A DNA stretch of 64,000 nucleotides, from positions 21,620,261 to 21,684,260 of the forward strand of contig JAUPFT010000018.1 of NCBI GenBank assembly GCA_036936625.1, in the 5' to 3' direction. The position numbers were made by a program, and so were the translations under genes. The stretch comes from Parnassius smintheus behrii (lineage: Eukaryota > Arthropoda > Insecta > Lepidoptera > Papilionidae). The notes under the pieces were generated by a model. The model saw nothing but the letters and a program-made list of their open reading frames with translations, ran no database searches and was not told the origin of the DNA. Of the stretch, positions 10,801 to 22,576 are shown in pieces (position 1 is the first letter of the stretch; the number at the start of each line of letters is the position of its first letter).

Positions 10801-13491
10801 GACGACTATCTGCAGAGCTTCGCATCTACAACCGAAGCAAAGAAAATATCCAAAGAAGTGAAAGACATTCACGTAAGAGCAAACTTTCATCTGAAGGGAT
10901 GGGCCAGCAACAACTCGGGGGTAATATCAGAGGTAGAAGACGCAAACAAAGAAAACTCCTTACAACTGACCAAGGAAGAGAAGACTCTGGGACTAAGATG
11001 GCTGGTGAAAGAAGATACATTAGCCTTCAACGTCGGGCTACGCAACACGCCGGAGGACCTGCAAGACGGCCGAAGGACTCCAACAAAAAGAGAAGTCACA
11101 AGCGCAGTAATGTCCACCTTCGATCCAATGGGTTTTGCTACACCAGTTCTAATACAAGGAAAGAAACTAATCCAAGACATCTGGCGAAAGAAAATAGACT
11201 GGGATGAACCAATCAACGAACATCAAAAGGAAGTCTGGATGAAATACCTGGAAGAAGTGTCAACATTAACGAGGCTGAAGATCCCGAGGTGCGTCTCACC
11301 CAAAGGCAGAACAGGACAGCTACACACATTCTCCGATGCGAGTGAAGAAGCCTATGCAGCAGTAGTCTACTGGAGAATAGTCGAGCCCGGAGGAAAGGTC
11401 CATGTCTCCATGATCGCCGGCAAAGCAAGGGTAACGCCAACGAAACCTGTGTCAATTCCGAGGCTGGAGCTACAAGCGGCTTTACTCGGAAGCAGACTAG
11501 CCGCCACAATCGAAGAAGAATCAGAGCTCGACATAACGAGAAAGGTTTACTGGACCGACTCCAGCACAGTGCTGCAATGGATAAAGTCAGAACCAAGGAA
11601 GTTCAAAACATTTGTGGCCAACCGACTCGCCGAGATCGAAGAAAGGTCCAAGCCAGAAGACTGGAGATGGGTGCCAACCAAGGAAAATCCAGCGGACGAC
11701 GCCACGAGGGGAACCCCAACCGAATTCGACCACAACGCCAGATGGTTCAAAGGCCCGTCATTTCTCCGTCGACCGGAAGAAGAATGGCCATTTCACGACT
11801 TCAAGCCAGAAATTGTTATGCCAGAAGAAAAAAGCAAGCAAAAGGTATTGGCAACGATGGCAGCAGAAGACACCCTATTAAACCTAGAAAGGTTCTCGAG
11901 CTGGGCGCGACTGCTGCGCACTACAGCCAGAGTGATCGCCTTTACACACCTACTAAAGAAGAGCCGTAAAGCGACCACCACCGCCGCACGCCAGAAGGAT
12001 GAGCCTTGGAAACCACAAAAAATCCAGAAGAAAGAAGCACAAACCTCAATCCCGTCGACCAGCGGAAGTAAAAATAAGCGCCTATACTCACCCATAGAAG
12101 CAGAACACCTAAAAAGGCCCGAAGAGATATTAATAAAAATAAGCCAGAGCGATAGTTTTGCATCAGACATAAGAAAACTGAAGTCAGAAAAGCCATTAGA
12201 AAATTCGAGTCGACTTAAGAAAATCGACGTTTACATTGGAGACGACGGAATAATTAAATTAAGGAGCAGAACAATGAAATTTCACGACCGAAACGGAAGA
12301 ATAATGAATCCTATCATTTTAGACGGAAAACAAAAAATAACTCGTCTAATAATACAACACTATCACAGGAAATTCTTTCACGGAAACACCGCTACAGTAA
12401 TGAACGAAATTCGTCAAAGGTTCTGGATCTTGGGTTTAAGAGCAACTCTAAAAGCGGTCGCACACAGCTGTCAATGGTGCAAGACAAAGAAGAGTTCACC
12501 AGAGATACCACCAACGGGAGATCTGCCGAGTGAAAGATTGCAGCATCATCAATTTCCGTTCTCCTGCACAGCCGTAGACTACTTCGGGCCGATGCAAGTC
12601 ACCATCGGAAGAAGAAACGAGAAGCGCTGGGGAGCCTTATTTACCTGCCTCACGACTAGAGCAGTACATTTAGAACTGGTACCTTCTCTCAGCGCCACCT
12701 CAATGATCATGGCACTCCGTCGAATGGCAGCCAGAAGAGGAACTCCGAAAACCGTATATAGCGACAACGGAACTAATTTCGTCGGAGCAAAAAGGGAATT
12801 AGAGGAGGCCACACAGGAAAAGGGCATCTAGTGGAAGTTCATCCCCCCGGGAGCTCCGAACATGGGAGGCGCCTGGGAGCGGCTCGTACGAACAGTCAAG
12901 ACGGCGCTAGCAGTAGTCCTCAACGAGAAGAGCCCGCCCGAGGAAGTACTCCATACGCTAATGACTGAGGTTGAACACATCGTCAACTCGAGACCTCTCA
13001 CCCCGATCAGCATGGACCCAGGAGACGAGGAGAGCCTAACACCGAACCACTTTCTGCTGGGAAGATCATGCGGAGCTATGGCGCCGGGAGAGTTCAGCGA
13101 CACGGAGCTCATCGGAAAGGCAAGCTGGAGAACCACCCAGAGACTCGCAGACCACTTCTGGAAAAGGTGGATTAAAGAATACTTACCTCTCCTGATGCCA
13201 AGGAAACTCGAGGGGAAAGAAACCAGAGACCCAAGGGAAGGAGACATCGTGCTAATAGTGGACGCCACATTACCGCGAAACTCATGGCCTCGCGGTGAAA
13301 TCGTCAAAACCTATCCCGGACCAGACGGAAGAACCAGGGTGCTGGACGTGCGGACATCAGGCGGAATACTTCGCCGTCCAACTCGACGTGTCATCGTGCT
13401 GGTGCCAGCGGAGTCGTCGCCTCCAGAGGATGCAGTGCTACGCACCGTGGGGGAGAATGTTAGCGACGACAAAGTGAATTCGAACATTTAA
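7867..13491 (+). pseudogene. BEL/Pao gag-pol, interrupted by two TAG codons
   Basis: One frame throughout. ATG chosen at 7867 because the upstream open stretch starts inside the primer site. Gag: a Ser/Thr-rich N-terminus, a charged helix (about residues 150-200), the DUF1759-type capsid region (LPHFNGACEEWLAFK onward), then knuckles CPFCGEEHFALEC, CFKCLRFRHSRINC and CKLCKRWHH. Protease: LALLDEGSTVTLLD. RT: VMADIQDMFLRV and YMDD (after the first stop). RNase H: TFSDASEEAYAAVVY, YWTDSSTVLQW, ENPADDATRG. Integrase: H-H-C-C zinc region (HGNTATVMNE ... CQWCKTKK), AVDYFGP, YSDNGTNF and, after the second stop, GGAWERLVRTVK. Stops at 10654-10656 and 12829-12831. The frame ends 34 bases inside the right LTR. 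A W-to-S change near FLSRGN precedes the first stop. Confidence 0.9.
13446..13457 (+). promoter_or_regulatory. Polypurine tract of BEL element
   Basis: GTGGGGGAGAA immediately before the right LTR, the expected primer for plus-strand DNA. It lies within the end of the gag-pol frame. Confidence 0.7.
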
Positions 13492-14488
13492 TATTAATTA
13501 TTTATTATCAGTGAATTAAAAACTAAGTGTTAGCATTTAATCATAATTATTTCTTATCAGTGATTTAAAATTAGGTGATGGTATTAATCTTAACTGTTTC
13601 CTATTCATAAAATAAAGCTAAGTGTAAAGACTGATTAGTGCTGAAAAAACAGGAAAGTAAATTAAACACTTCTATTTTTATCTTAAAGTGACTTATATGA
13701 ATCTATTTAATATTATTTAGGTCTGATTAGAACATTAGACGCAAGTATAAGCTTATTTTCTAGTAAGATTTCTTTTATCATAACTTTAAGAGCTATTTAA
13801 CATATAAGTGATTAATATAATTCTTTTTCCTTTAAAGTACTTCAAAAGAAACATTAATATGTCAATTAATCGCTGTATAATGTTATTTCATTATGAGAAA
13901 GATTTAAATTTCATGAAAAAATATTGTATAGATCCTTAAGCATAATTCCTGAAAAAGTGTTGTACATTCCTACCTCTTGGCGGCGCCACTTGTATGTTCA
14001 GCAAAAAATATAGTCCTACTCCGGAGCTAAACCGTGAGGCGACCGCGAAACTATTTTTATTTTTTATAAATGTAAAATAAAGGTTTATTGAATGATTTAT
14101 GTTTAGAATAATAGAAATAAGTTGTATCTATCGTTAGGAATAAATATAAATATTGTAAGGAATGTTTTACCACGTTTATTAAGGAAATTGTGAATCTCTC
14201 TTAGAAAAGGTTACTCTGCGCTCTGATTGGTCAATAGATTCACTAATGCCGTATGCGATTTTTTCTTAAATATGATTGGTTACAGCCGCTTATAAAAAAG
14301 GGGCGTTTTTCGTGGTAAGTTATTCCAAATCCGGCAATGTAATAATAAGGAATCAAGAAATAAAACAAGAAGAAATTCTCAAGAAGTGTTATTTATTGCT
14401 CATCTAACTGCTACTGTATGCTCTCCAGTTTATATCCCGCCAGCAAACCCGCTCTATTTATCAACGCTCCCTTATACGAGCATTTACA
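13458..14488 (+). repeat. Right (3') LTR of BEL element
   Basis: Same 1,031 bases as the left LTR with no difference seen. Followed by the duplicated target CAACT (14489-14493). Confidence 0.95.
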
Positions 14489-14493
14489 CAACT

Positions 14494-16360
14494 TATTGGA
14501 GAAAGACGCATATATAAATCTACTGATCGTCAGAAATATAAAACTCTTCAGAAACGTATCAGACGCGAAGTTAGAGCAGCCTATATCACATGGCATAAAG
14601 AAAAATGTGAACTTATGGAATCTTTGATGGCCAAATTTGATGCGTTTAATCTTCATAAAGAAATTAAGGCAATGGCTAACATTCAAAAGAAGCATAGACA
14701 AGGTTTTCTGGTTGACAATGTTGGGAGAATCATCACACCTACTACAGTTAAAAAGACCTGGGAAAATTATATTTGATATGTTTCAAGACAATAATTGTAG
14801 TTGTCCGCAGAGTTTTGAAACAATAACTGGACCGGAAATCATAAGATCTGAGGTTGTTTTTGCTCTTAATAAAGCAAAGTCTGGAAAAGCCACCGGACCA
14901 GATAAGGTCAACGTTGAGCTTCTTAAACTTTTAGAACCTGAACAAGTTGATGTACTTATAAATTTATTTAACTCTATCTATAATTCTGGTAACATTCCTC
15001 AGGACTGGGTCAAATCTACTTTCATAACTCTTCCGAATAAACGAAACGCCAAAACGTGCTCAGACTACCGCACTATCAGCTTGATGAGCCATGTTCTAAA
15101 ACTCTTCCTAGCCATAATTCACCATCGCATAAGACATAAGTGTGAGGAACAACTAGGAGACACTCAATTTGGATTCCGAGCTGGAATGGGTACAAGAGAA
15201 GCCCAGTTTGCGTTAAATGTTCTTGTGCAGAAATGTTATGATATGCAACAAGATGTATACATATGTTTCATAGATTATGAGAAGGCTTTTGACCGTGTTA
15301 AGCACGACGTTTTTATACACATTTTGAAGACCATCGGCCTTGATACGAAAGACACATGCATAATCCAAAATCTGTATTGGCAATAGAACGCAAACGTAAG
15401 GGTGAAGGAAGGTTTTACCGACTCAATCGCTGTCCAAATAGGAGTACGTCAGGGATGCATTTTGTCGCCTCTGCTATTTAATCTGTACTCGGAGAATATT
15501 ATAAACGAAGCGCTAGAAGATATTGAAAAAGGAGTCCTTGTCAATGGCCAACTGATTAACAACTTCAGATACGCTGACGACACTGTTCTTATTGCATCTT
15601 CAGAACAAGGTCTTCAAAAAATACTAGACCGCATAATCGAGTGCAGCACAAAATCAGGACTAAATATAAACGTATCTAAGACCAAAATCATGGTAGTTTC
15701 GAGAGCGCCAAAGAAGTGTAGTGTATGTATAGGACAAGATAGTATCGAACAAGTTCAGAAGTACCTGTATCTTGGATCTTGGGTAACTGATTCTTGGGAG
15801 AGTGACATGGAAATACGAGTTCGAATTGAAACTGCAAGAGCCTCTTTCATGAGGATGAGCAAAGTCCTTACTACAAGGAGACTATCAATCGAACTACGTA
15901 CAAGACTCATGCAATGCTATATTTGGCCTGTCATACTATACGGATGCGAATCTTGGACTATGAAGGAAGATCTCCGTAGGAAACTAGAAGCATTTGAAAT
16001 GTGGATATATCGCCGTATGCTCCGAATAAGTTGGACAGACAAAGTTACCAACATTGAGGTCCTCAAACAGATGAAAAGGAATGAACCCCTACTTGTCAAA
16101 ACCATCAAACAGAGAAAAGTTGCGTACCTAGGACACGTGCTAAGGCATGAACGTTACCAACTACTGCAGACTATTGTGATGGGCAAAGTAGCGGGTAAAA
16201 GAGGTGTTGGTAGAAGGAAAATGTCGTGGCTATGTAACATCCGGAAATGGACTGGGATAAAGAAAGTTGAAGATCTGTTCAGGCTAGCCATGAACAAAGA
16301 AGAATTTAGAAGGATGACTGCCGACCTTCAGTAATGGAGAGGCACTTAAAGAAGAAGAAG
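14494..16360 (+). pseudogene. RTE-like LINE: linker and reverse transcriptase
   Basis: Continues the 64-base piece at 6727. The frame LIGERRIYKSTDRQ runs to about 14775, where a frameshift (WENYI to FDMFQDN) moves reading into 14637-15386; a TAG at 15384-15386 then interrupts it before 15402-16334. RT blocks: KAKSGKATGPDKVN, FITLPNKRNAKTCSDYR, FGFRAGMGTREAQF, motif A CFIDYEKAFDRV, motif B GVRQGCILSPLLFN, motif C FRYADDTVLIA. The C-terminus has YGCESWTM, RRMLRISWTDKVTN and YLGHVLRHERY, as in RTE/BovB-type elements. It ends in an AAGAAGAAGAAG tail (about 16348-16360). The copy lacks its endonuclease and is dead. Confidence 0.85.
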
Positions 16361-16620
16361 AGGTGTCTTTGCGAACGGGCTAATCCCAGTTAGCCTCTCT
16401 GGTCATCTGAGGCAACTGTCCGCCGGTTTCTTTCCCTTTCCCCCTAACCCTTGGCCGTTTGGTCTCCCTTGCCGAGGGCTTCCATCTGGTTGGGCTTTTA
16501 TTTATTTATGTATTATTGTATTTATTTAATTTTATTGATATTTATGTATATTTATCTTTTCGTTTTCGTTTATAATTATATATTTATACATCCCAACCAG
16601 ATGAGAAAACTATATAGATA
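16361..16620 (+). mobile_element. Probable 3'UTR of the RLE LINE at 5342
   Basis: Begins AGGTGTCTTTGCGAACGGG, runs through C/T-rich sequence and an AT-rich end closed by a short CATCTGGTTGGG/CCCAACCAGATG inverted pair (about 16485 and 16590). AGGT is also found at 6726-6729, so a 4-base duplication may mark the RTE insertion, which would make this the interrupted tail of the RLE element. This is an inference. Confidence 0.5.
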
Positions 16621-16775
16621 AAAAAAATAATAATAATCTTTATTGACATAAAATTTGTTACAATATTATTTAAGCTTCTGACTCCCGAGCTAGGTTAGAA
16701 AACCTGTGTTACGAGAGTCAGCGATCTCCCTAATATAATGACCTGTACTTATTTTATGTAAATAAAGCAATTTTA
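16621..16775 (-). repeat. Short interspersed repeat with A-rich tail
   Basis: AAAAAAATAATAATAATC followed by TTTATTGACATAAAATTTG reads on the minus strand as the end of a small retroposon with an A/T tail. Family not recognised. Confidence 0.35.
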
Positions 16776-16777
16776 AA

Positions 16778-16920
16778 ATCTGTGTGTGCGTGTGTGTATG
16801 AGTGTGTGCATGTGTACATGTGCGTGTGTGTGGGTGTGTGCATGTGTACGTGCGTGTGTGTATGTGTGTGTGAGTGCGCGCGAGTGTGCGTGCGTTTGCA
16901 TGTGTTCGTGTGTGTGGATG
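16778..16920 (+). repeat. Imperfect (GT)n microsatellite
   Basis: About 140 bases of TGTG with scattered CA, CG and AC interruptions (for example GTGTGCATGTGTACATG). Confidence 0.9.
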
Positions 16921-16971
16921 AAATTTAAGATTTAAACAATTTTTTTATACTAATATCGATTCAGTTTGTTT

Positions 16972-17180
16972 GTTCGGACATAGCCCTTGGTGCAGTACTT
17001 TCTCAAGGAAAGGTAGGCTCAGACAAACCGGTAACATACGCATCGAGGACACTTTCGAATGTGGAAGCGAAGTACTCAACAATAGAAAAGGAGCTCGTAG
17101 CCATTGTTTGGGCAGTGAAATACTTTCGGCCTTATCTTTATGGACGAAAATTTGCTATATACACCGACCATAGACTCCTG
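16972..17180 (+). pseudogene. Gypsy/errantivirus pol fragment: RNase H
   Basis: One frame reads LGAVLSQGKVGSDKPVTYAS, EAKYSTIEKELVAIVWAVKY and FAIYTDHRLLT, the standard RNase H signature of Ty3/gypsy pol. It begins without the upstream RT and stops at DHRLLT, where the following connection-domain sequence is missing. It is the first recognisable part of the degraded endogenous element that runs to about 20253. Confidence 0.85.
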
Positions 17181-18240
17181 ACATGAAAACAACGGGATAC
17201 CAATCTTATCGGACGCGATCGACAGACAACTAAAACAATTCCATATCAGGTCAACTCCAGGATCAACATACAGAGTAGAAAATAGGTCTACTAATTCTAG
17301 AACAGTAATTAAAGATGTATTTATTCCCATCAATAACACAGAGAAAGAAATTATCCAATTCTTAAAAGAACACACGATTGCTGATCGCGTATTCTATTGC
17401 TACTTCTATAACGAAGAACTATACCTAGCATTCTCTAGAGTTTACACAAATGTATTTAATGACAGAGGCCCTAAGCTTTTTAGATGTACTTCACGCGTTA
17501 CCCTTGTCGAAAACAAGACAGAACAACAAGAAATAATTAAGAAATATCATGAAGGCAAAACCGTGCATCGTGGTATCCAGGAAACATATAAGCAAATTCA
17601 TAGAAACTACCACTAGCCTCACATGCTACTCACAATCCAAACATTCATAAATCAATGTAGTATCTGCTTACAAGCTAAATATGAAAGAAACCCGCTTAGA
17701 CCCTCATTAGCCTTAACGGAAACATCCACAAAACCTATGTTTGATTGATGTGTATTCGACAGGTGGTGCCACCTTCCTCACTATAATAGACAATTTCTCA
17801 AAGTTAGCCCAAGCAATACCGTTGAACGCCACTAGTAGTGTACTTATAGCTGAAGCTTTATTTCAGGTGTTCTCAGTTTTAGGAATTCCTCATAAAATTA
17901 CAACGGATTCGGATAGTAAATTCGACAATGAAGTTATAAAGAAGATGTGCGCTTTACATGATATTAACATTCACTTCACGACTCCATACAATCCAAATTC
18001 AAACTCACCCATAGAACGTTTTCATTCGACCATAGGAGAGATTATCCAAAGAATGACAAACAAAGATGACCCCATACAATTAATCATGAAATTTTCAGTC
18101 ATTGCTTACAATAACTCAATCGACTCAGCAACAGAATATACTCCACACGAGTTACTATTTGGACATAAAAACAGTTTATAAGCAGGTGGCCAAAAACAGC
18201 GGGAAACGACAAAACCAAACCGGTATTTAAAGGACCCTAT
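17181..18240 (+). pseudogene. Gypsy/errantivirus integrase, degraded
   Basis: After a deletion the sequence resumes in the pol linker (AIDRQLKQFHIRST) and the integrase zinc region (KYHEGKTVHRG ... CSICLQAKY), with a TAG inside. The core follows in 17741-18181: an acid in LIDVYSTGGATFLTIID, then TTDSDSKF and NSPIERFHST, the D, D and E positions of a retroviral-type integrase. Another stop at 18179 precedes a C-terminal stretch (VFKGPYKIIHLHPNIV). Stops and shifts make it inactive. Confidence 0.8.
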
Positions 18241-18374
18241 AAGATTATTCACTTACATCCTAATATTGTAGCAGAGATAGTAGGAAATCATCCTAATTCC
18301 AAATCCATTCGGGTAAATTTCAAACTTCTACGAAGACCCCATCTTGTTCCAGGACAACCATCTTCGGAGCCTTC

Positions 18375-20012
18375 GTGTTCCAGGCAAGATCCGACATAAC
18401 ATTTCAACCCGTAGACAATACGAACGGAGTTCTATTACTTAGACAAGGTCATATTCTGAAACAGACTGATTCCTTCAAGCTTGCTTGTGTGTATAATGTT
18501 ACCCACTTGAATCTAGTATCGATAAAATTAATGGCATTATACGCAAGTGCTAAAGCAATTGAAATTAACACCACATCAGAAGAATTACACAAAACACATA
18601 GGGACCAGACAGAACATAAGTTAGATTTAATTAGTAAGAAATTAATTTTTATTGCACCTAGATTTAGATTTAGACGCGGTATTATAAATGGACTAGGTTC
18701 TGTAGTGAAATTAATAACTGGTAATTTAGATAACGAAGACGCTATTCGATTTGAAAACGAAATCAACAAAATTCGTAATTCGGTCCATAAAACCCAAAGC
18801 TCACAGAAGCGAACGCTATCTTTGGCCGAAAATACCATAAAGGAATTTTCGAAACAACTAAGCAAGATAGATGAGATGAAAACCAAAAAAGATTAACATC
18901 TATACTGAAAAACATTACAATTAATTCCGATACAGTAAGAAACCAGCTGCACTTTTTAGAGATATACGTTCAAATAAGTTTTAGTTTACAGATTATTTTA
19001 GATAAGTTAATGCTGCTCGAAGATGCTATGGCATTCTCGCAATTAGGTATAATGCACCCTAGTATTATAAGCACACGTAATTTAATTTCGGAACTCAGTA
19101 ATTTGTAGAATAACTTTTCACTATATCCAGTCGAGGAGATTAGTATCGAAAATATTCATAAGATAGAAAAGTCTATTAGCGTGAAAGTCACAGAACATTC
19201 TTTAACATTTATATTAGAAATCCCATCTATCCAACCTACATTATATGATTATATACGTATATATTCCTTGCTAAACAACCTAAACCTAACCATTATACCC
19301 AAATCCAAATTCCTCGCACTTGGAAGCGATGAGTACGCCTACCTGGAAGAAGATTACAAGAAGCTGTCAGAAGACACCTGGCTCTGCAAATCAATGGATA
19401 CTAGAGCCATAGAGAAATCTGAAGATTGCATCATCTCACTCATCAAGCATAAAGATGGTAACTGCACTCGGGCACGTATGAATCTGAAGCGAGGAAAATT
19501 GCAGAAGAATTAAAGAAAATAAGTGGTTGGTAGTATCAACGGAGCCAGAAATTATAAAAACCCAATGCGGACAGAAAACAGAATATAGGAAACTATCAGG
19601 AACATTCTTCATCAACCTAACACAGGACTGTCAAGTTAATGTCATGAATACAACGATAAGAACACACACTAGCAGCATCTCTTTGGACGAAGTCATCCCT
19701 CTACCCAACGAGAACCTAATACACCAGGAAGAAGTCCAGTACGAGATACATCTGGAAGACATCTCACTAGATAGTTATCCATGAACTTATGAACAAGGTT
19801 GAAGATATTCAAGAAATAGAAACCTGGAACTGGTCATATATGATGGCAATTCCCAGCTGGTCTACAGTGCTCCTCTACATACTAGCAGCATCTATTGCAA
19901 TCTGGAAGATATGCAATTGGAACAAGCGTCCAAGCAAAGCAAGTGGCGAGGACGCTCCTGGAAGCTGCAAAACCAGCTTCCAACTTAAGGAGGGAAGAGT
20001 TAACGTGTCGTA
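18375..20012 (+). pseudogene. Errantivirus env-like gene (F-type fusion protein), broken
   Basis: Remnant of the third gene of an insect errantivirus. The first open part (18375-18896) has a furin-like basic site RFRFRRG at about 18660 followed by a small hydrophobic, glycine-bearing stretch, the pattern of baculovirus F-like envelope proteins. Further open parts lie at 19181-19513, 19527-19784 and 19789-20012; the last holds a membrane segment (TVLLYILAASIAIW) and a short basic tail. At least three stops or frameshifts separate them, so no envelope can be made from this copy. The identification rests on position after integrase, the cleavage-site pattern and the final membrane anchor. Confidence 0.7.
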
Positions 20013-20253
20013 ACCCTGGAATCGGGCTGACATAGCAGTTGAACATAACAATGAACATATCTGGAACGCTTGCGCTGCGAAAAGTATCATCGTGGAAACA
20101 ATGCAACTGTCTCGCGGTCTGACACCATCCACGCATAACTTAACTTCTTTTTATAAATTTACAATTTGTTTGAATTAATTATTTTGTTACTTTTGTGAAA
20201 TTAAATTAATTATATATTTTTAAAAGTCTTTCGATCGCCGCCATATCGTAACT
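19986..20253 (+). repeat. Polypurine tract and putative 3' LTR of the errantivirus
   Basis: AAGGAGGGAAG (19986-19997, overlapping the env end) precedes AGTTAACG, a start typical of gypsy LTRs. The likely end is near CGTAACT at 20253, giving about 256 bp. No 5' LTR is present in the window, so the right boundary is a guess. Confidence 0.45.
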
Positions 20254-20301
20254 CAAATTGTACTTTAAAACGTTTATTTAACCAATGGCGTATGAATGTA
20301 G

Positions 20302-21266
20302 ATGGGTGTAAATGCCAATGGGTTAAAGGACCTATTGGACACAACGTCTGATTGTTTAAATGCGTTGAGAAATCTCAACATCAATGTTAATCAAGATAAA
20401 TCAGATCTTGAAACCCGTAAGCAGTGGGCGATAAATATATCGAATGACAGTTGCACAGAATTACCTACCTATGAACAATTTTCGAATTTTATAGAGGGTC
20501 GATTTAGGGCTTTGGAATGTTTAGACAATAAAAAACCATTTCAACACAATCGACCATCACATGCTCAACATTTACACTCACACACTCATCATGCAAACAT
20601 TGTCATCAAAAAATATTCAATGTGAATATTGTACAGAAAACCATAAACTATGTTTTTGCAAGAAGTTTGCAAAGGAGGAATACAATAAAAGACATGAATT
20701 TGTTTTAAATAATAATTTATGTCTAAATTGTTTAGGACGTAATCACTCATACAATTATTATACACAAATATTGTAGAATAGATGTTTCTTGTCGTACACA
20801 TTGGGCAAACAGACAAGGCCGTTACTAAAAATGAAAAAAGTGTAACGGCTAGTAGTTCAACTGAAACAACGCCAATCGTATCCTGCCTTTCGACGGGAAA
20901 GATCATTAGACAGGTTTTGCTAGCAACAGCTCTAGTGAAAGCTAAGTCTAAATTTGGAGATTTCAATTATTAAAGTTAAAAAAGATACCGGTGAAGGGAG
21001 TTATTACAGGACTAGGCGGTAATCAGTTTTCGGTGGTGTCGAAGTACATGGTTTCTATTAAAATTCAATCACTTTCTGATCCCAGTTTTCACCTTGAAGT
21101 GAAAGCTTATGTTTTAAATAATATTACTACTTACCTACCTGGTAAAAAGGTTGCCTGTTTACCTTGGGCTGAAATACAAAATGTTCAGTTGGCAGACCCA
21201 GAATATTATTTACCGAATAAAATTGACATTCTGCTTGGTGCAGACATTTACTGCCAGATTTTGTAG
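20302..21266 (+). pseudogene. BEL/Pao gag end and protease region
   Basis: Starts inside the capsid-like DUF1759 region (LKDLLDTTSDCLNALRNL, RFRALECLDNKKPF), continues with zinc-knuckle residues (CEYCTENHKLCFC, NLCLNCLGRNHS) and then the end of an A17-type protease (GVITGLGGNQFSVVSKY, KIDILLGADIYCQIL). The first half of the protease, with its catalytic motif, is missing, and stops fall at about 20623, 20774, 20971 and 21264. Confidence 0.75.
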
Positions 21267-21783
21267 AAAGGAGTAATGAGAAGTCCTACTGGAACTCCTA
21301 TTGCACAATGCACTAACTTAGGGTGGATCATTTTTGGTCTTGTAATGTCTGAAGATTGCGACAACTCACCAGCAGTTACAGTACTGCACTCTCAGATCAA
21401 AGAAGATGAAATTCTTAAAAAATTCTGGGAAATAGAATCAGATCAATCAGGTATATCTAAAAGGGTACTTACCGAGGAGGAGCTGAAATGTAAGGAGATT
21501 TTCGCAGCGACGACTACAAGATGACAGCAGAAGGTCGATATGTGGTGAAACTACCGTTTCGTGATGAAGGTCCATCCTGTAAACAAGGTGGTTCACGAGA
21601 GAGCTGTGAAAAGATTGTTAGCCTTAGAGAGGTAAATGAAGGATGAAGAATTTAGAAACAGATATACAAATGTAATTCAGGAATACTTGAATTTGAATCA
21701 TATGAGGCCGGTAGATAGTAAAGAAGAAGGAGTGTACTTACCACATCATGTGGTTGTAACAGAGGACAAGGCCAAAACTTAAG

Positions 21784-21795
21784 GTAGTCTTTGAT
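21784..21795 (+). repeat. Left target-site duplication of 781-bp retroposon
   Basis: GTAGTCTTTGAT, repeated exactly at 22577-22588; both are BEL RT sequence. Confidence 0.9.
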
Positions 21796-22576
21796 CCCCC
21801 CGAACGGGTTCCCGCCTTGTCGTGGCGGGGGGGCTTAGTAGCCGTGGCTTGGTCTCTCACGGTGAACAAAGAGGAACCCACGTGGCTGGCCCGAGGTGAA
21901 GGGCTGGCCTGAGGTGGCCACTCCGAGTGGGCTTGGGGAGCCCACTTCGGATGTGTGCTGGTGGACTGCAGCGAGTGGGGACTCCGCACCCTCTACCGCT
22001 GCAGCCGAGGTGGAGTCGCGGAGGAAGAGGAGTGTTGGTATGGCGATGCGCCACTTGCCCTATCCTCCGCGACTCAAACTGGACCGCACCGTTGATGCGG
22101 TGGTGATGGGGCTGCGGGGGGAGAGGATTGTCGGTATTGCGAGGCGCCGCTCTCCCTATCCTCCGCAGCCGAATCTTGGTTGGCGGCGGAGCCATAGACC
22201 AGATCCGCCACTGGGGTCGGGAAGGCTAGTACTTCTAAGTGCTCGTTTTTCCTGGCCCCATGGCCTTCGCGCATCGTACGCGGGGGCGTCTGTTGCGCAG
22301 ATGTAATTGGTGGCCGTGGAGGAAGGCGTGCCATGTGTTCTGGTGCGCCTTACTTGGGAAGGAGAACGGGGATGAATATTCCTCTCCCGAGGAGGTGCTG
22401 CCATGGGGCGGCAGTCGCTGGTAGGGCCGCGGAAGTGTGCGAAAGCGTTCCCGTAGCCCTGCCAATATGCGACGAAGGTGGAACACCATGGGGTTTTAGT
22501 CGGTGCGAGTCCGACATAACCCGTCCTTGCCCCCGCGAGGCGGGTATGCGTAGACATTTCCCCATGTTAAAAAAAA
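21796..22576 (+). mobile_element. 781-bp non-autonomous retroposon
   Basis: GC-rich insert bounded by a 12-bp duplication and ending GTTAAAAAAAA, so it arose by target-primed reverse transcription. The 5' part (CGCCTTGTCGTGGCGGGG, CTTAGTAGCCGTGGCTTGG) recurs in minus orientation at 2865-2960. The 3' part contains GGTTTTAGTCGGTGCGAGTC and ACATTTCCCCATGTT, which resemble 3' ends of R1-like LINEs in moths as I recall them. It has no RT; the open frames inside look incidental. It is either an internally deleted LINE or a SINE-like unit. Confidence 0.75.

Larger units (their letters stand above)
6791..14488 (+). mobile_element. Complete BEL/Pao LTR retrotransposon
   Basis: A 7,698-bp element with two LTRs (6791-7821 and 13458-14488, each 1,031 bp, TG...CA), 5-bp duplications CAACT, and one long gag-pol frame. 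I compared the LTRs base by base and saw no difference, so the insertion is young. The gag-pol frame is interrupted by two in-frame TAG codons. The domain order gag, protease, RT, RNase H, integrase and the YMDD and peptidase A17-type signatures place it in BEL/Pao. There is no env. Confidence 0.95.
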
